A stretch of 64,000 nucleotides of DNA from Halicephalobus mephisto (GCA_009193035.1 SWDT01000049.1:310001-374000); one strand, 5' to 3'. Shown: positions 33,025 through 44,825, counted from the first letter of the stretch. The notes: generated by a model from the sequence alone, not told the origin. Numbers and translations: made by a program.

Positions 33025-35290
33025 TTAAATTTTCCCAAATTTTTCATCATCAACTTTGATCCAGTAATCCATTAAATCCTTTCCTGCTTGATCGAAAGTC
33101 ATGTCAGTAATTTTGTGATGATCAGAAGCATTGTGAATTTTGATTATTTTTCCTTCAGTTTTAATTGTTTTAAAAATTTTTTTAGATTTTTTTTCTAATT
33201 TGTATCGAATTCCATCCAGAGTGATTTCCTGAGGTTGATACTGTGGATTTTTGACTTTAGAAAAAATTTTTTTAAAGTAAAAACGAGCTTCGATCGGAGA
33301 AAGTTGAGGAACAATTTTTTCGGAATTTTTTTCAGAATTTTTTTCAGAAGATTTTTCGGAAAATTTTTCAGAAGATTTTTCAGAAGATTTTTCAGAAAAT
33401 TTTTCGGAAATTTTTTCAGAAAATTTTTCAGAAAATTTTTCAGAAATTTTTTCCAAAAATTTTTCAGAAATTTTTTCAGAAAATTTTTCAGAATTTTTTT
33501 CTTGAGATTCTTCGACGAGATCTATGAAGTGATCGAAGTGGGTTTTTCTTCTTTTTGAACCTCTTAGATTACGGTAATTTTCAGAAGGGACTGTTTTCAG
33601 AAGTGGATTTTTCATTTTTGAAACTTCAATTTGAAAATCGTGAAGCCAATCGAACATTCTTCTGTCGATGTTGTCTTGGATTTGATTTTTCGGAATTTTT
33701 CTTCCATAAAAAAAATAAAATAAATTTTCCGAATTTGATTCTGTTTTTACTTCTTTTTGTTCAGTCAGATTTTCGACGGATTTTTTTGGATTTTTTTCTT
33801 CATCCAGATCCTTGTGGCTGACTTTGAAGTGATTTGCTAACTGAGCAGAGGTCCTGAATCTCGCGACGCATTCTCCGAAGAAGCACTTGTGAGGCTGTGC
33901 CAGAGGCAAGTGCTTTAAAGTGATGTGGGAAACGAGCCAATTGTACTGAAATTCAATTAATTAGTTTTATTTTTCAAATTATATCATTTCAGGTTTTTGG
34001 AATTTTCTATCGATGTGTGATTTAGGTCTTGATAGGCAGGTCTAGGTCCTTCAGGTCCAGTCCAAGGTCCTTCAGGTCCTGTTCAAAGTCCTTCAGGTCC
34101 TGTCCTAGGTCCTTCAGGTCCTATCCAAGATCCTTCAGGTCCAGTCCAAGGTCCTTCAGGTCATTGGATAACTTTGTTGCATTTAGGATTTCCTGGTTTA
34201 GATCCTTCTAAGAATAGTCCGAGGTCTTCCAAACCAGGCTGAGACCATTCTATAAGTCTTTTTATATCCATATATCTCTGACTTAAACCCTGATAGGTCA
34301 ATCTAGGTCCTTCTAAAATGGTATAAGATCTTAGACCTAATCTAGGTCCTTCTAAACCTAACCTAACCTAAGATCCTTCAAACTATTTGGTACTTTCTCT
34401 AAACTCATGGATTCCTGAATCGGATCTCGTTTGATCAGTCTGTATCCATCCAGACCATCGGTACTTTTATAGCACCTCCGGTTTCGACCTTTGGAGCTAA
34501 ACGGACCTCCTACACTTGACGTAGGAAAGCAAACAGTAGCCAGAGTTTCGATTTAGTCACATATCTCGTGTTTTAATTTAATAGTTTTTTGTTTTTGCAC
34601 GTATGGGATTTTTTAAGAATGAAAACTTACTTTTTTCATGACATCGCCTCTGGCAATGGAGAGTTCACAATCGTCCCATTGACAATTTAAAGTTTCTGTG
34701 GAAAAATTGGATCTTAGGTGGATCAAATGGTGTTCGATGAGGTGGTCATAAAGATCGGTCTCGGAGGGAAATTTTTTTGCACAAGAATTCCAGAGACAAC
34801 CGCAGTCCCCGAAGGTCCCGATTTCGGGTCCGGAAATTTCTTCTTCGATTTGAAGTTTTTTTTCTCCAAATTTTTCAAAAATAAAATTTTTTAATTCTGA
34901 TTTTTTTCCATGAACAGGAACAGCAGAAGTCGAAGGTGTACAGTACAGTAACAGTCTTCGAACATTGGCCGTGGATCTGGGCGAAGTACAACTGTTTATT
35001 AACTTTGTCGCTAAGTCTTCTGGTTGATTTTGAAGGTTTTCATCTGAAGTCGAAAGATCACCAAGATCGAGTTTCGGTTTCTTGGCAGTGTGGCCCTGAA
35101 GGACGAGAGGACTGACGGTAGTTTTACACAAAGTTGAGGCGACAGAAGCCCCGCTGGAATGGGGACTGGAAGGTCCGGAGCAGCTCTTGGACTTGGCCGA
35201 CTCGAATCCGGAATCCAAGGAACTTCTGGAAGGACAGATGTCCGGACGAAGACTGGACGTAGAAGGTACGTGGAAGAGCCGGCTGGACAT
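33025..35290 (-). CDS. Three-C2H2-finger protein resembling AEBP2/Jing
   Basis: Two exons in phase, 35290-34631 and 33945-33025; 526 residues. A Ser/Pro-rich N-terminus precedes three atypical fingers: CLWNSCAKKFPSETDLYDH with HLIEHH; CQWDDCELSI with HITLKH, split by the intron; and CFFGECVARFRTSAQLANHF with KVSH. The C-x4-C spacing and order match AEBP2, a PRC2 accessory protein (CLWHQC, CLWKGC, CVVGGC). A basic KRRKTHFDHF stretch and a C-terminal YWIKV segment may match AEBP2's KRRR and HWMPED parts, less certainly. A lysine/serine repeat interrupts the C-terminal half. An in-frame stop just before the ATG supports the start, and a non-coding leader exon is likely upstream. GLI/ZIC-type fingers are the main alternative. 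Confidence 0.6.
33310..33500 (-). repeat. 12-bp coding repeat (SEKF/SEKI/SEKS)
   Basis: About fifteen tandem 12-bp units, tcagaaaatttt and variants on the plus strand, encode Ser-Glu-Lys-x in the zinc-finger gene. The stretch is highly charged and probably helical or disordered. It resembles the SEK repeat in the NRPS adenylation domain. Confidence 0.9.
34035..34350 (+). repeat. AGGTCCTTCAGGTCC minisatellite in intron
   Basis: Five to six 21-24 bp units of ccaaggtccttcaggtcctg, then more diverged copies to ~34350. It lies in the intron of the zinc-finger gene; the short ORF across it is not considered real. Confidence 0.85.
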
Positions 35291-35299
35291 CCTGGTTCC

Positions 35300-36300
35300 C
35301 CCTCAGAGACCTGTCGGAGATCCTGAAAAAATCCGATTTTTCAGCTGATTAAACAAAAATAATCCAAATTTGATACATTTTTGAAAAAAATCCTCGCAGA
35401 ACCAGAAATCCACACAAGGAACAAAAGTGGTCTCGATGACATAATCCCGAAAATTCCGCGTCGACGAACACCAAAAAATTCCGCAATGCCAGAGGCATTT
35501 GAACTTTAACATTCATGAAAACTCGGATTAAAGTAAAAAAATATTAATTTATAAAGATTAAACTTATACGGTAGTCTCAAAAAATATTCAAAATTTAAAA
35601 AAACTTTAAAATTAAAAAAATATAAAATTCGAAAATTTTAAAAATATATAAAATTAAAAAAAATAATAAAATTAAAAATATATAAAATTCGAAAATTTAA
35701 AAAAAATTAAAAATATATAAAATTTAAAAAAATAATAAAATTTAAAAATTTTTTAAAAATTAAAAATCTTTAAAATTCGAAAATTTTTGAAATTTCTAAA
35801 AAAAGTAAACAAATTTTAGAAGATTTCAGTAGGATCAAGAAAAATGAAAAATATTTAGATTCTGGAAGATTCTAGAAATCTCCAGATTTTATAGGATTTT
35901 GGTAGAATTAAGAAAATTGAAGTTTTAATCAGATTTCGAAAGATTTAAAAAATTTCGATTTAAGTTTCGAAAAAATCAAAAATTTTTAGATTTCAGTAAA
36001 AATTAAAACATTAATTTTTTAAATTCTGAAAAATTTTTAAAAATTGATTTTAAAATTTAAAAAAAAATCTCAGAAATCTTCTGCTTAGATTCCAAACTTT
36101 CAGAATTTTCTAAAAAAGTAAATTTTAAAAATTATCTACAAAAAAATAAAAAATGGAATTTTAAAAATTATTTATAAAAAAAAATAAAAAATTATCTACA
36201 AAAAAAATAAAAAATGGAATTTTAAAAATTGTTTTAATAGCGAAATTAATTGATCGTTAACTTGGTTCCAAATTAAGAAAAATAAATCAATGGCCAAAAA
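35300..36300. other. AT-rich upstream region of the zinc-finger gene
   Basis: 35300-35515 is of balanced composition and probably leader or promoter sequence. From 35520 it becomes aaaattcgaaaa and aattttaaaa runs with no exon-like island. Confidence 0.5.
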
Positions 36301-36323
36301 AACTTCTTTTAGCCAATCAAAAA

Positions 36324-36557
36324 ATGGACCTATTTGTCAACGTCAAGGTCAGTGACACTTTTTATTTTTTGGAACAAAAAAACGGTCAACCCTGGAGAAA
36401 CGTTAAAAGTCTACTGTCTTCAATCGGGTCAATTTTAAAAAACAGGATTCTGACGTATTCAAAAATGAAACAAGAGACAGGTGTAAGAGTTCAACATTCC
36501 TCTAATCTGGCTTACGTCATTGTTTCTGACTTCATCAACCCTTATGGGGCACGTTGA
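36324..36557 (+). CDS. Isolated 77-codon ORF in a GC island
   Basis: Starts MDLFVNVKVSDTFYFLEQ and ends DFINPYGAR. The surrounding island (36240-36560) is clearly less AT-rich than its flanks and carries TGACGT/ACGTCA words and an AGGTCA half-site, so it could equally be an enhancer. No family was recognised. Confidence 0.2.
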   Translation: MDLFVNVKVSDTFYFLEQKNGQPWRNVKSLLSSIGSILKNRILTYSKMKQETGVRVQHSSNLAYVIVSDFINPYGAR

Positions 36558-36559
36558 TA

Positions 36560-38560
36560 ACGAACATAACATTATAAAAAAATAAAAAAAAATTCCAAAA
36601 AAAAAATTAAAATTTAAAAATTAAAAATTTAAAAAAATTAAAATTTAAAAAATTAAAATTAAAAAAAAAACTTAAAAATTAAAAATTAAAAGAAAATAAT
36701 TTAGAAATTTAAATAGAAAAAATGAAAAAAAATTAAAATTAAAAAAAACTTAAAAATTTAAAATTAAAAAAAAATAATTTAGAAATTTAAATAGAAAAAA
36801 TGAAAAAAATAAAAAAAATTGAAAACAAAAAAAATGAAAATTAAAAAAGTTGAAAATAAAAAAAAATAAAAATAAAAAAATAAAATAAAGGTTGTTATGG
36901 AATCATTGACGTGAGTTTTCAGAAAATATTAGAGAATTATAATTTACAAAAAATCCGATAAAACAAAAATTTTTATAAAAAATTAATGAATTTCAAAATT
37001 AAGTTTTATATTTAAAAATAAAATTTATAAAATTTGAATTTTTATATTTTTTTAAAAATAAAATTTATAAAATTTGAATTTTTATATTTTTAAAAAAAAA
37101 TAAAATTTATAAAATTTGAATTTTTATATTTTTTTAAAAATAAAATTTATAAAATTTGAATTTTCATATTTTTTTAAAAATAAAATTAAAAAAGTGAATT
37201 TTTTTGAAATTTTTTATAATTTATTAAAAATTAAATTTATTACGAAATTGTCTGAACAGGAAATTCTAGAATCTTGGTTTAAGATCCTAAGTCCAAAGTC
37301 AGACGATTATAAAAATTAAAGATAAGATTTATTACGAAATGGTTCTGAAACGAATTTTGAGGATTTTCTAAATGATTTTACAATTTGAAGTCTTCAAAGG
37401 TTTCTAAGAAGTTATAGGAGATTTCATTAAATTAAAAAAATTAAAAAAAAATTAAAAAAAAATAAAATTTCAAAAAATTTTAGAAATTTGAAAATTTTAA
37501 ATAAAATTCAAAAAATTTAAAAAATGTTAATTAAATTTTAAAAATATTTATTAAACTTTTAAAAATTTTAAAATGTTCAATTTTATAAATTTCTAAAAAA
37601 TTTCAAAATTCTTTAAATTTTTTTAAATTTTTAAATTTTTAATAAAATTAAAAACAAGACCAAAAATCTAGTCTAGGTCAAATTAAAAAAATAATTTTAC
37701 TTGACTGATAATCTGCATCTGGCGCCGTGAATATTAATCACGAATTTCAGAAGGCGGAGTCAGCGTGGGTGGTCATTTCCGACAATTACAGAATACGATA
37801 ATTTTAAAAAATTAAATAAAAAAAATTAATTTCAAACGTAAGAATGGTAAATTTGTATCTTTTTAAAAATTATATTTAAAAAAAAATAAAAATTTAAACA
37901 ATGGAATTAATAGATAAAAAATTATATTTTTTAGAATTCTATATTTTTTAAAAACTATATTTTAAAATTATCTTTTTTTTTTAAATTCTATATTTTTTAA
38001 ATTCTATATTTTTTTAAAATTATATTTTTAAAATTATCTTTTTTAAAATTATATATTTTTTAAATTCTATATTTTTTTAAAATTATATTTTTAAAATTAT
38101 CTTTTTTAAAATTATATATTTTTTAAAAATTATTTTTTTTTTAAAATAAAAATTTAAAAAATGAAATTAATAGATAAAAAAAAACAATCGAGTCTTATCG
38201 CGAAAATTAAGCATACGGTAATCGAAGCAGAAAAGAACATTGAAAATCGACTTTTTAGGGACAAAAAAGTCATTTTTAAATTACTGTAATTTTAGGACGT
38301 TTAAATTAGAAAAATCAATTTTTCTAAAATAACTTTAATTTTAGAAAATAATTAACTTTTTTCACATCACATAATGTCCAATTTCCGTAAAAAAAAATCA
38401 ATTTTAATTCTACAGTATCTTTTAAAAAATTAGAAAATTTAATTTTTTATTTTTTATTTAAAAAAAATTTTTTAATTTAATTTTTGATTTAAAAAAAAAT
38501 AATTTTTTATTTAATTTTTGATTAAAAAATAATTTTTTGTTAAAATTGAAAAGTTTACCC
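36560..38560. other. Low-complexity spacer with one small island
   Basis: Long A/T runs and tandem tttttaaaaataaaatttat units. At 37700-37800 a GC-richer stretch (ggcgccgtgaatatt, then aaggcggagtcagcgtggg) has a tttcag before it, but no exon chain could be built. Confidence 0.6.
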
Positions 38561-38562
38561 AG

Positions 38563-40940
38563 GAAATTTGCTCCAACATGCGCACAAAAAGAGAAAAATG
38601 AATGGATGGACGTCCCAGTCTCGACGACAAACGGACCTTTCCACTTCCACGTACACCTTTCTCCATAGTCCCGGACAGACACGTGACTGTTTTTAGTTAA
38701 ATTTTACATAAATTTTAATCAACTCTTTCGGCTTAAAAATTCCACAACTTAATATCAAAAAAAATAAAAAATAATTCAAAAAAATAAAAAATAATTTTTT
38801 TATTTTTAAGTATACGGTATTTTTTAGTTAAATTTTACATAAATTTTAATCAACTCTTTCGGTTTAAAAATTCACAACGTAATATCAAAAAAAAATTAAA
38901 AAAATTCAAAAAAAAAATAAAAAATAAAAAATAATTTTTTTAAGTATACGGTATTTTTTTAGTTAAATTTTACATAAATTTTAATTCATTTTTTTTAATT
39001 TAAAGGTTAGACTGAGTAATATTCAATTAAAAATTCACAAAGAGTTTTTAGAAAAAGAACAAAAAATGAATGAAACTTTTTTGTACTTTTAGGTACCTAC
39101 TTTTTTTCTCAAATTTTACAGTAATTTTAATTAATTTTTTTAATGAAAAATTATACTATGTAATAAAAAATAAAAATTTACAAAAAATTTTACAAAAAAA
39201 ATTAATTTTAAAATTAAAAAAAAATTTTTTACAGTAATTTTATAAATATTTTTTAAAATTTTTTAAATAAGGAATTTCATAAAAAAATTAATTTTAAAAT
39301 TTAAAAATTTTTACAGTAATTTTATAAATATTTTTAATAATTTTTTAAATAAGAAATTTTACAAAAAAATTAATTTTTAATTTTTAAAAATTTTACAGTA
39401 ATTTCATAAATATTTTTAATAATTTTTTAAATAAAAAATTTTACAAAAAATAATTAATTTTTAATTTTAAAAAAAATTTTACAGTAATTTCATAAATATT
39501 TTAAAAAATTTTTTAAATAAGAAATTTTGCAAAAAATAATTAAACTTTTTTAAGAAAAATAATTAAATTTTTTAAAGAAATAATTTCAAAAACACAACTG
39601 TCTGTGAAAATAGGTGAAAATTGTTTGTTTTTAAGTGTCTGCTTTTTTTGAAGTTTACATAAATCGTAATTATTCTTCGAAAAGAGGGATTTTACATCGA
39701 AATAATTATAAAAAAATAAAAAAATAATTATTTAAAAAATATGCGTAAGCAAAAAAAGCAAAATTTTTTGTATCTTTAAGTGTTTTATTTTTACAGTAGT
39801 CTTAATTGATTTTCGAAATAATTTAATTTTGAAAATTCAGAAATAATTTAATTTCGAAAAAAAATTAATTAAAAAAAATAAAATTTTACAGATTTTTAGA
39901 TTTTTTATTTTTACAGTAATCTTAATTGATTTTTGAAATATGGAATTTAAAAAAAATTAATTTAAAAAAAAATTTTAAAAAAAATTAAAAAAATAAAATT
40001 TTACAGATTTTTAGATTTTTATTATTTTTTTATTTTTACAGTATTCTTAATTGATTTTCGAAATAATTTAATTTTGAAAATTCAGAAATAATTTAATTTT
40101 GAAAAAAAAATTAATTAAAAAAAATAAAATTTTACAGATTTTTAGATTTTTTATTTTTACAGTAATCTTAATTGATTTTTGAAATATGGAATTTTAGAAA
40201 TAATTTAATTTTAAAAATTCAGAAATAAATTATTTAATTTAAAAAATAAATAAAAGTTTTATACATTTTTGATTATTTGGCAATTTTTTAAGTTTTACAG
40301 TAACCTTAATTAATTTTTAAAAAGAAACTTTTACGAATAAATAATTCATTCACGTTTTCGAAAATCGCATTAAAAATATAACAAATAAAATTTTTTTGTG
40401 TTTTCAAATATCCATCAATTTTACAGTAATTTTGGTTTTTTAAAGTTAAATTTTGTAATTTATTTAAAAAAATAAAATAATAAAAAAATTTTAAAAAAAA
40501 TTAAAAATTTTAAAAAAAAGTAAAAATTTTAAAATTTTAAAAACATTAAAAAATGAAAATTTTAAAAATCTAAAAATTCTAAAAAAATAAAAAAAAGTAA
40601 AAATTTTAAAAATTTTAAAAAAAATAAAAAAGTAAAAAAATAATTTGCACTTTTGGACGTCAGACACGAGAGGACGACCTACAGTATCCCCCGTTGGATT
40701 CTAAGAATTGAATCCGATAAGAAAAAAATTTAAACTTTTTAATTAATTAGAATACTGTAAGTGTGATTATTTTTTTTTAATTTTGTATTTCCTCAAATAT
40801 TTTTTTGCAATTAAGAAGTTTGAGGATTAACAGCAGGTCAAGGAGCAGCCCGGAGGCCATTTCGCGAAGTGACTCAAGCTGTCAATACCCCTGTTGCCCT
40901 GGCAGCTGGCGCATTGCCAGGGGGACAGAATAACAAATAA
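38563..40940 (+). CDS. Candidate two-exon gene fragment
   Basis: Two GC-rich islands join in phase: 38563-38682 (cccag before, gtgact after; with LLQHAHKKRKMNGW and TFLHSPGQT) and 40834-40940 (taacag before, TAA at the end; with GQGAARRPFREVTQAVNT, then PVALAAGALPGGQNNK). The second looks like a genuine C-terminus. Both islands are also open on the minus strand, so direction is unsure, and no start exon was identified. Product unrecognised. Confidence 0.25.
38700..40640. other. AT spacer with ttttacagtaat units
   Basis: Repeated blocks of aaattttacagtaattt and ataaatatttttaataat with ~80-110 bp spacing, plus A/T runs. No gene was seen. It would be intronic if the two-exon model across it is right. 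Confidence 0.6.
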
Positions 40941-41439
40941 CTAGTCAATCAAAATGTTGAGATTACAGTATCCTTTATGACAAGTGAGCAAAAAAGATAA
41001 AGTAAAACATCGGATTATCAGACTTTCTGGATAAAAAGAAAATCCGAAAAATGAAAGCTAATTATCAAATGAAACTAGAAATTTGAAAAATGTAAAAAAT
41101 ATAATTTTTAAAAAAATAAAAAAAAATTAATTTTAAAAAAAATAAAAAAAAATAAAAATGTAAAAAATATTTTTAAAAAAATAAAAATAAAATTTAAAAA
41201 AACTAATTTTAAAAAATTGATGAATTTAAAAAAATTGAAAATTAAATTTTTAAAATTAATGAATTTAAAAAAAATTAAATTTTTAAAATTGATAAATTTA
41301 AAAAAAATTTAACTTTTGAAATTTTTATTTTTTTAAATTAATGAATTTTGAAAAAGTAAAAATAGAAAATCTTTGAAATTGAAAAAAATCGAATTTCTCG
41401 ATAATCTGAAAGTTAAAAAAAAACAATAAAAATTCCGTT

Positions 41440-41800
41440 TTTCAAATGACGTGGAATCAGGGTTAATCAGATTTTACAGAACCCCTGAACCTGTTTTGAT
41501 TTTTAAAAATTTAAAAAAATTAATTAATAAAGTACTGTAATTTTAATTATATTTTTGTAAATTATTGAAAATTTTAACTGAGAAAAATCAATGTGGTCAA
41601 TTCGGCAAAAGAGGAAAGAAGGGACAAAATCTGGACAGGAAAACCAAAACCGCGCACACAGACCAAAAGAAAAAAATGGAATGTTTGGCCGCCAAGCTGA
41701 GAGCAAAGGACAAGAGGCCGAGAAGGTCAAAATTCAAGAGTCTTCTTTGTTTTTTCTCGATAATCATGTATTGTGATATTTGTCATTATTTATAACAACA
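41440..41800 (+). other. Purine-rich island
   Basis: Two overlapping frames (41565-41795 and 41591-41776) are open because the stretch is rich in aaag and gacaaa. Their lysine-rich products look like composition artefacts. No splice pair was found. Confidence 0.4.
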
Positions 41801-42370
41801 TACAGTACTTTAAAAATTTATCGATTAAAAAAATTGATCAATCATGAGACTAAATTGATTATCTGAAAAAAGACTATTGTCCCGACCTTAAAGAAGGTTA
41901 TGTTTTGATTGATAACAGTCCTAAAATGATGGAAAAATAAAAATCCAGGACAAATTTTCCTAAAAAATCCAAATTTTTTTATAAAATTTCCCAAAAAATC
42001 CAAATTTTTTTTATAAATTTCCTTAAAAATCCAAATTTTTTCTATAATTTTCCCAAAAAATCCAAATTTTTTTTATAAATTTCCTTAAAAATCAAAATTT
42101 TTTCTATAATTTTTCTAAAACATCCAAATTTTTTTACAAATTTTCCTAAAAAATCAAAATTTTTTCACAAATTTCCTAAAAAATCAATATTTTTTCCACA
42201 AAATCTCCTAAAAAATCTAAATTTTTTCTACAAATCTCCTAAAAAATCCAAAATTTCCTTAAAAAATTCAAAATTTTTCTAAAAAAATCTAACAAAAGTT
42301 TTTAAAAAGTTCAACAAAATTTTTCTAAAAAAATTTGTTTAAAAAATCTAAAATTTTTCTAAAAATTTAA

Positions 42371-42610
42371 AATTTCCCTGAAAAATCGATTCGAATTAGT
42401 CTCGTTGAAGAAAGATTTCCAGAATCGGATAGAATGCCCGATTTAGTGCCGCCAGCTGGGAGCGAATTTTGCGACAAAACTGACCTGCAGCTTGCGCGGA
42501 GGACAAACAAGGTAATGACCGAAAAGCAAGAAAATAATTTTGAGAAATTAGACGCAAGATTGACTTCAAAACAAAAACGGGAGATAAATTTTCCGGAAAA
42601 CAAGACCTAA
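42371..42610 (+). CDS. Candidate exon in a GC island
   Basis: Open for 79 codons to the TAA at 42608-42610, with SIRISLVEERFPESDRMPDL, then VPPAGSEFCDKTDLQLARRT. It contains a strong donor (acaaacaag/gtaatg) and an acceptor-like tttccag at ~42414-42420, so the exon could be only ~42421-42512. Charged and plausible as protein, but unrecognised and without a partner exon. Confidence 0.3.
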   Translation, partial: NFPEKSIRISLVEERFPESDRMPDLVPPAGSEFCDKTDLQLARRTNKVMTEKQENNFEKLDARLTSKQKREINFPENKT

Positions 42611-42614
42611 TTAT

Positions 42615-42680
42615 TATTGGGGTAGCAGTGGTTGAGGAGTTGATTACAGATTACGAAACCAAGGATCGAATCTAAAGCTT
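42615..42680 (+). mobile_element. tRNA-derived SINE-like fragment
   Basis: An A-box-like ggtagcagtggttgagga (42621-42638) and a B-box-like ggatcgaatct (42663-42673) are spaced as in RNA polymerase III tRNA promoters. I could not fold a full cloverleaf, so a tRNA-derived SINE or decayed tRNA is more likely than a working tRNA gene. Confidence 0.4.
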
Positions 42681-42689
42681 ATCAAAAAG

Positions 42690-43365
42690 GTTCTTAGATG
42701 GACTTCCATCATTATAATTGTCCGTATTCTATGGTTATTCTGAATTTATAAGTCATAATTATCCCATAGATATAGTTAGATAGAACTAATCTGAGGTATT
42801 TAAGCCTAATAGAAATAGTCCAAAGATAAGTTATAATTATCTCATAGATATAGTTAGATAGAACTAATCTGAGATATTTAAGTCCGGTAGAAGAAACCCT
42901 AAGTTAAGTTATAACTACTCTATAAAAATAGATAGAACTAATCTGAGATATTTAAACGCAGTGGAAGAAATCCTGAGATCATTTATAATTATTTTACATA
43001 TATAGTTAGATAGAGCTAATCCGAGATATTTAACCCCGGTAGAAAAAACCTTAAGATAATTTATAATTACCTTATATATAGTTATATAAAGCTAATCTGA
43101 GATATTTAAATCTAATAGAAAAAACTCTAAGATAATTTATAATTACCCTATAGATATAGTTAGATAGAGCTAATCTGAGATATTTAAACCTAGTAGAAAT
43201 AACTCTAAGATAATTTATAATTATCCCATAGATATAGTTATATATAGCTAATCTGAGATATTTAAATCTAATAGAAAAAACCTTAAGATAATTTATAATT
43301 ATCCCATAGATATAGTTAGATAGAGCTAATCTGAGATATTTAAACCTAGTAGAAGTAACTTTAAG
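42690..43365 (+). repeat. ~95-bp tandem array
   Basis: Seven units containing ttataattatcccatagata, then tagttagatagagctaatct and gagatatttaaacctagtag. It directly adjoins the long hairpin at 43369. Confidence 0.9.
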
Positions 43366-43368
43366 TTA

Positions 43369-43457
43369 GGGAGTTTGCCTAAAATATTTAAGGCTTACAT
43401 GGGGGAGGGGGCCCAGAAAAACACCATGTAAGCTTTAAATATTTTAGGCAGGCTCCC
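43369..43457 (+). ncRNA. 34-bp-stem hairpin, possible small-RNA precursor
   Basis: Arms 43369-43402 and 43424-43457 are fully complementary apart from three positions that become G-U pairs in RNA; the loop is 21 nt and G-rich. Arm words include GCCTAAAATATTT on the left and AAATATTTTAGGC on the right. The size fits a nematode microRNA precursor, but the near-perfect pairing also fits a short palindromic transposon. Nothing else in the 10-kb spacer is so well paired. Confidence 0.4.
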
Positions 43458-43929
43458 TTGGCTATTATGTGCTCAGTTTTGTTATCTACACTCTGTATTT
43501 CCTTCTCTGAGCCATCCAAATAGTCTCCGTTGGAACCGACCCAAGACGCGAACAATAATAAAATTGATCAAAAATATTTTAGGGCATTAATCAATCAGAA
43601 TACGGTACATTCTGAAAGGTCTAAAATTGAAAAAAGTTTTTATTCAATTTAAAATCGACATGACTTAAATGTCCTAATAACTGTAAAAATATATTTAAAA
43701 ATAAATTAAAAAAAAAAACAATTGTGAAAAATAAAAATTTTTGGACAAACATATGCATCTATGATAATTCTGATTTATGATGTTAAAAAATATTACTTAT
43801 TTTGAAAATATTATAATTCTCAAAAATTTTTTAAATTTAGTTTTTTCATTAATTAATAAAATACAGTATAAATTAGAAATATCACGAATTGAATCTCATC
43901 TCGAAAACATGTACCATCCACGTGACGAA

Positions 43930-44240
43930 ATTGATCAAAAATTTTCCGAAATTTTCCAAAATTTTCAAAATTTTCAGAAATTTTCCAAATTTTTCAAAAT
44001 TTTCAAAATTTTCAGAAATTTTCCAAATTTTTCAAAATTTTCCAAAATTTTCAAAATTTTCCGAAATTTTCAGAAATTTTCCGAAATTTTCCAGAATTTT
44101 TCAAAATTTTCAGAAATTTTCCGAAATTTTCCAGAATTTTTCAAAATTTGCCGAAATTCTTCAAAATTTTTCAAAATTGATCAAAATTTTCCGAAATTTT
44201 TCAACAATTTTCCGAAATTTTAAAAAATTTTTCAAAATCT
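43930..44240 (+). repeat. 11-12 bp aaattttccgaa array
   Basis: Twenty or more short units of aaattttcagaa and aaattttccaa, so two frames stay open with Phe/Asn/Lys-rich products. Treated as simple sequence, not a gene. Confidence 0.85.
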
Positions 44241-44589
44241 CGATTTTCAGAACATCGAAAATCACAAAACGATCCAATAATTAAAAATACATTTTTTAAA
44301 ATAAAATAATTTTTATTTTATTGAATTTTTTTCGAAAAACATTTCAATAAAAAAAGACATAATTATCCGAATAATTTTTGACAAAACAGAACTCGTTATC
44401 GATTTCAAATCTCTGAAAATTGATTCTAATCAATTCTTGGTACAAACAAATTAAAGAAGGGTCAACTCAAAGAATAATGATAGCCTTGGGCAGATTATTG
44501 GTCTTTTGTTGGCCGTTCAGACAAATTTAAAAATCAATGTCATGATGGATTGTGAAAAACGATTAAGAAATAACAGAAAAAACATTAAA

Positions 44590-44825
44590 ATTTACAAAAA
44601 TATAAAAAAAAAATATTAAAATTTATAAAAATATAAAAAAACATTAAAATTTACAAAAATATAAAAAAACATTAAAATTTACAAAAATATAAAAAAAAAT
44701 ATTAAAATTTACAAAAATAAAAAAAAAACATTAAAATTTACAAAAATATAAAAAAAATATTAAAATTTGCGAAAATATAAAAAAAAAAATTAAAATTTGC
44801 AAAAATATAAAAAAACACTAAAAAT
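44590..44825 (+). repeat. ~33-bp array of aaatttacaaaaatat units
   Basis: Seven units attaaaatttacaaaaatat plus poly-A. It ends at a GC island (44825-44935) with no gene recognised. Confidence 0.85.

Noticed and set aside
33235..33558. Phe/Arg-rich plus-strand ORF
   Set aside because: Antisense of the SEK repeat in the zinc-finger gene.
42621..42690. Functional tRNA gene
   Set aside because: A- and B-box-like words are present, but acceptor and T stems do not pair.
43777..44284. Two overlapping 131-148 codon ORFs (Phe/Asn/Lys-rich)
   Set aside because: Produced by an 11-12 bp simple repeat; no complex sequence outside it.
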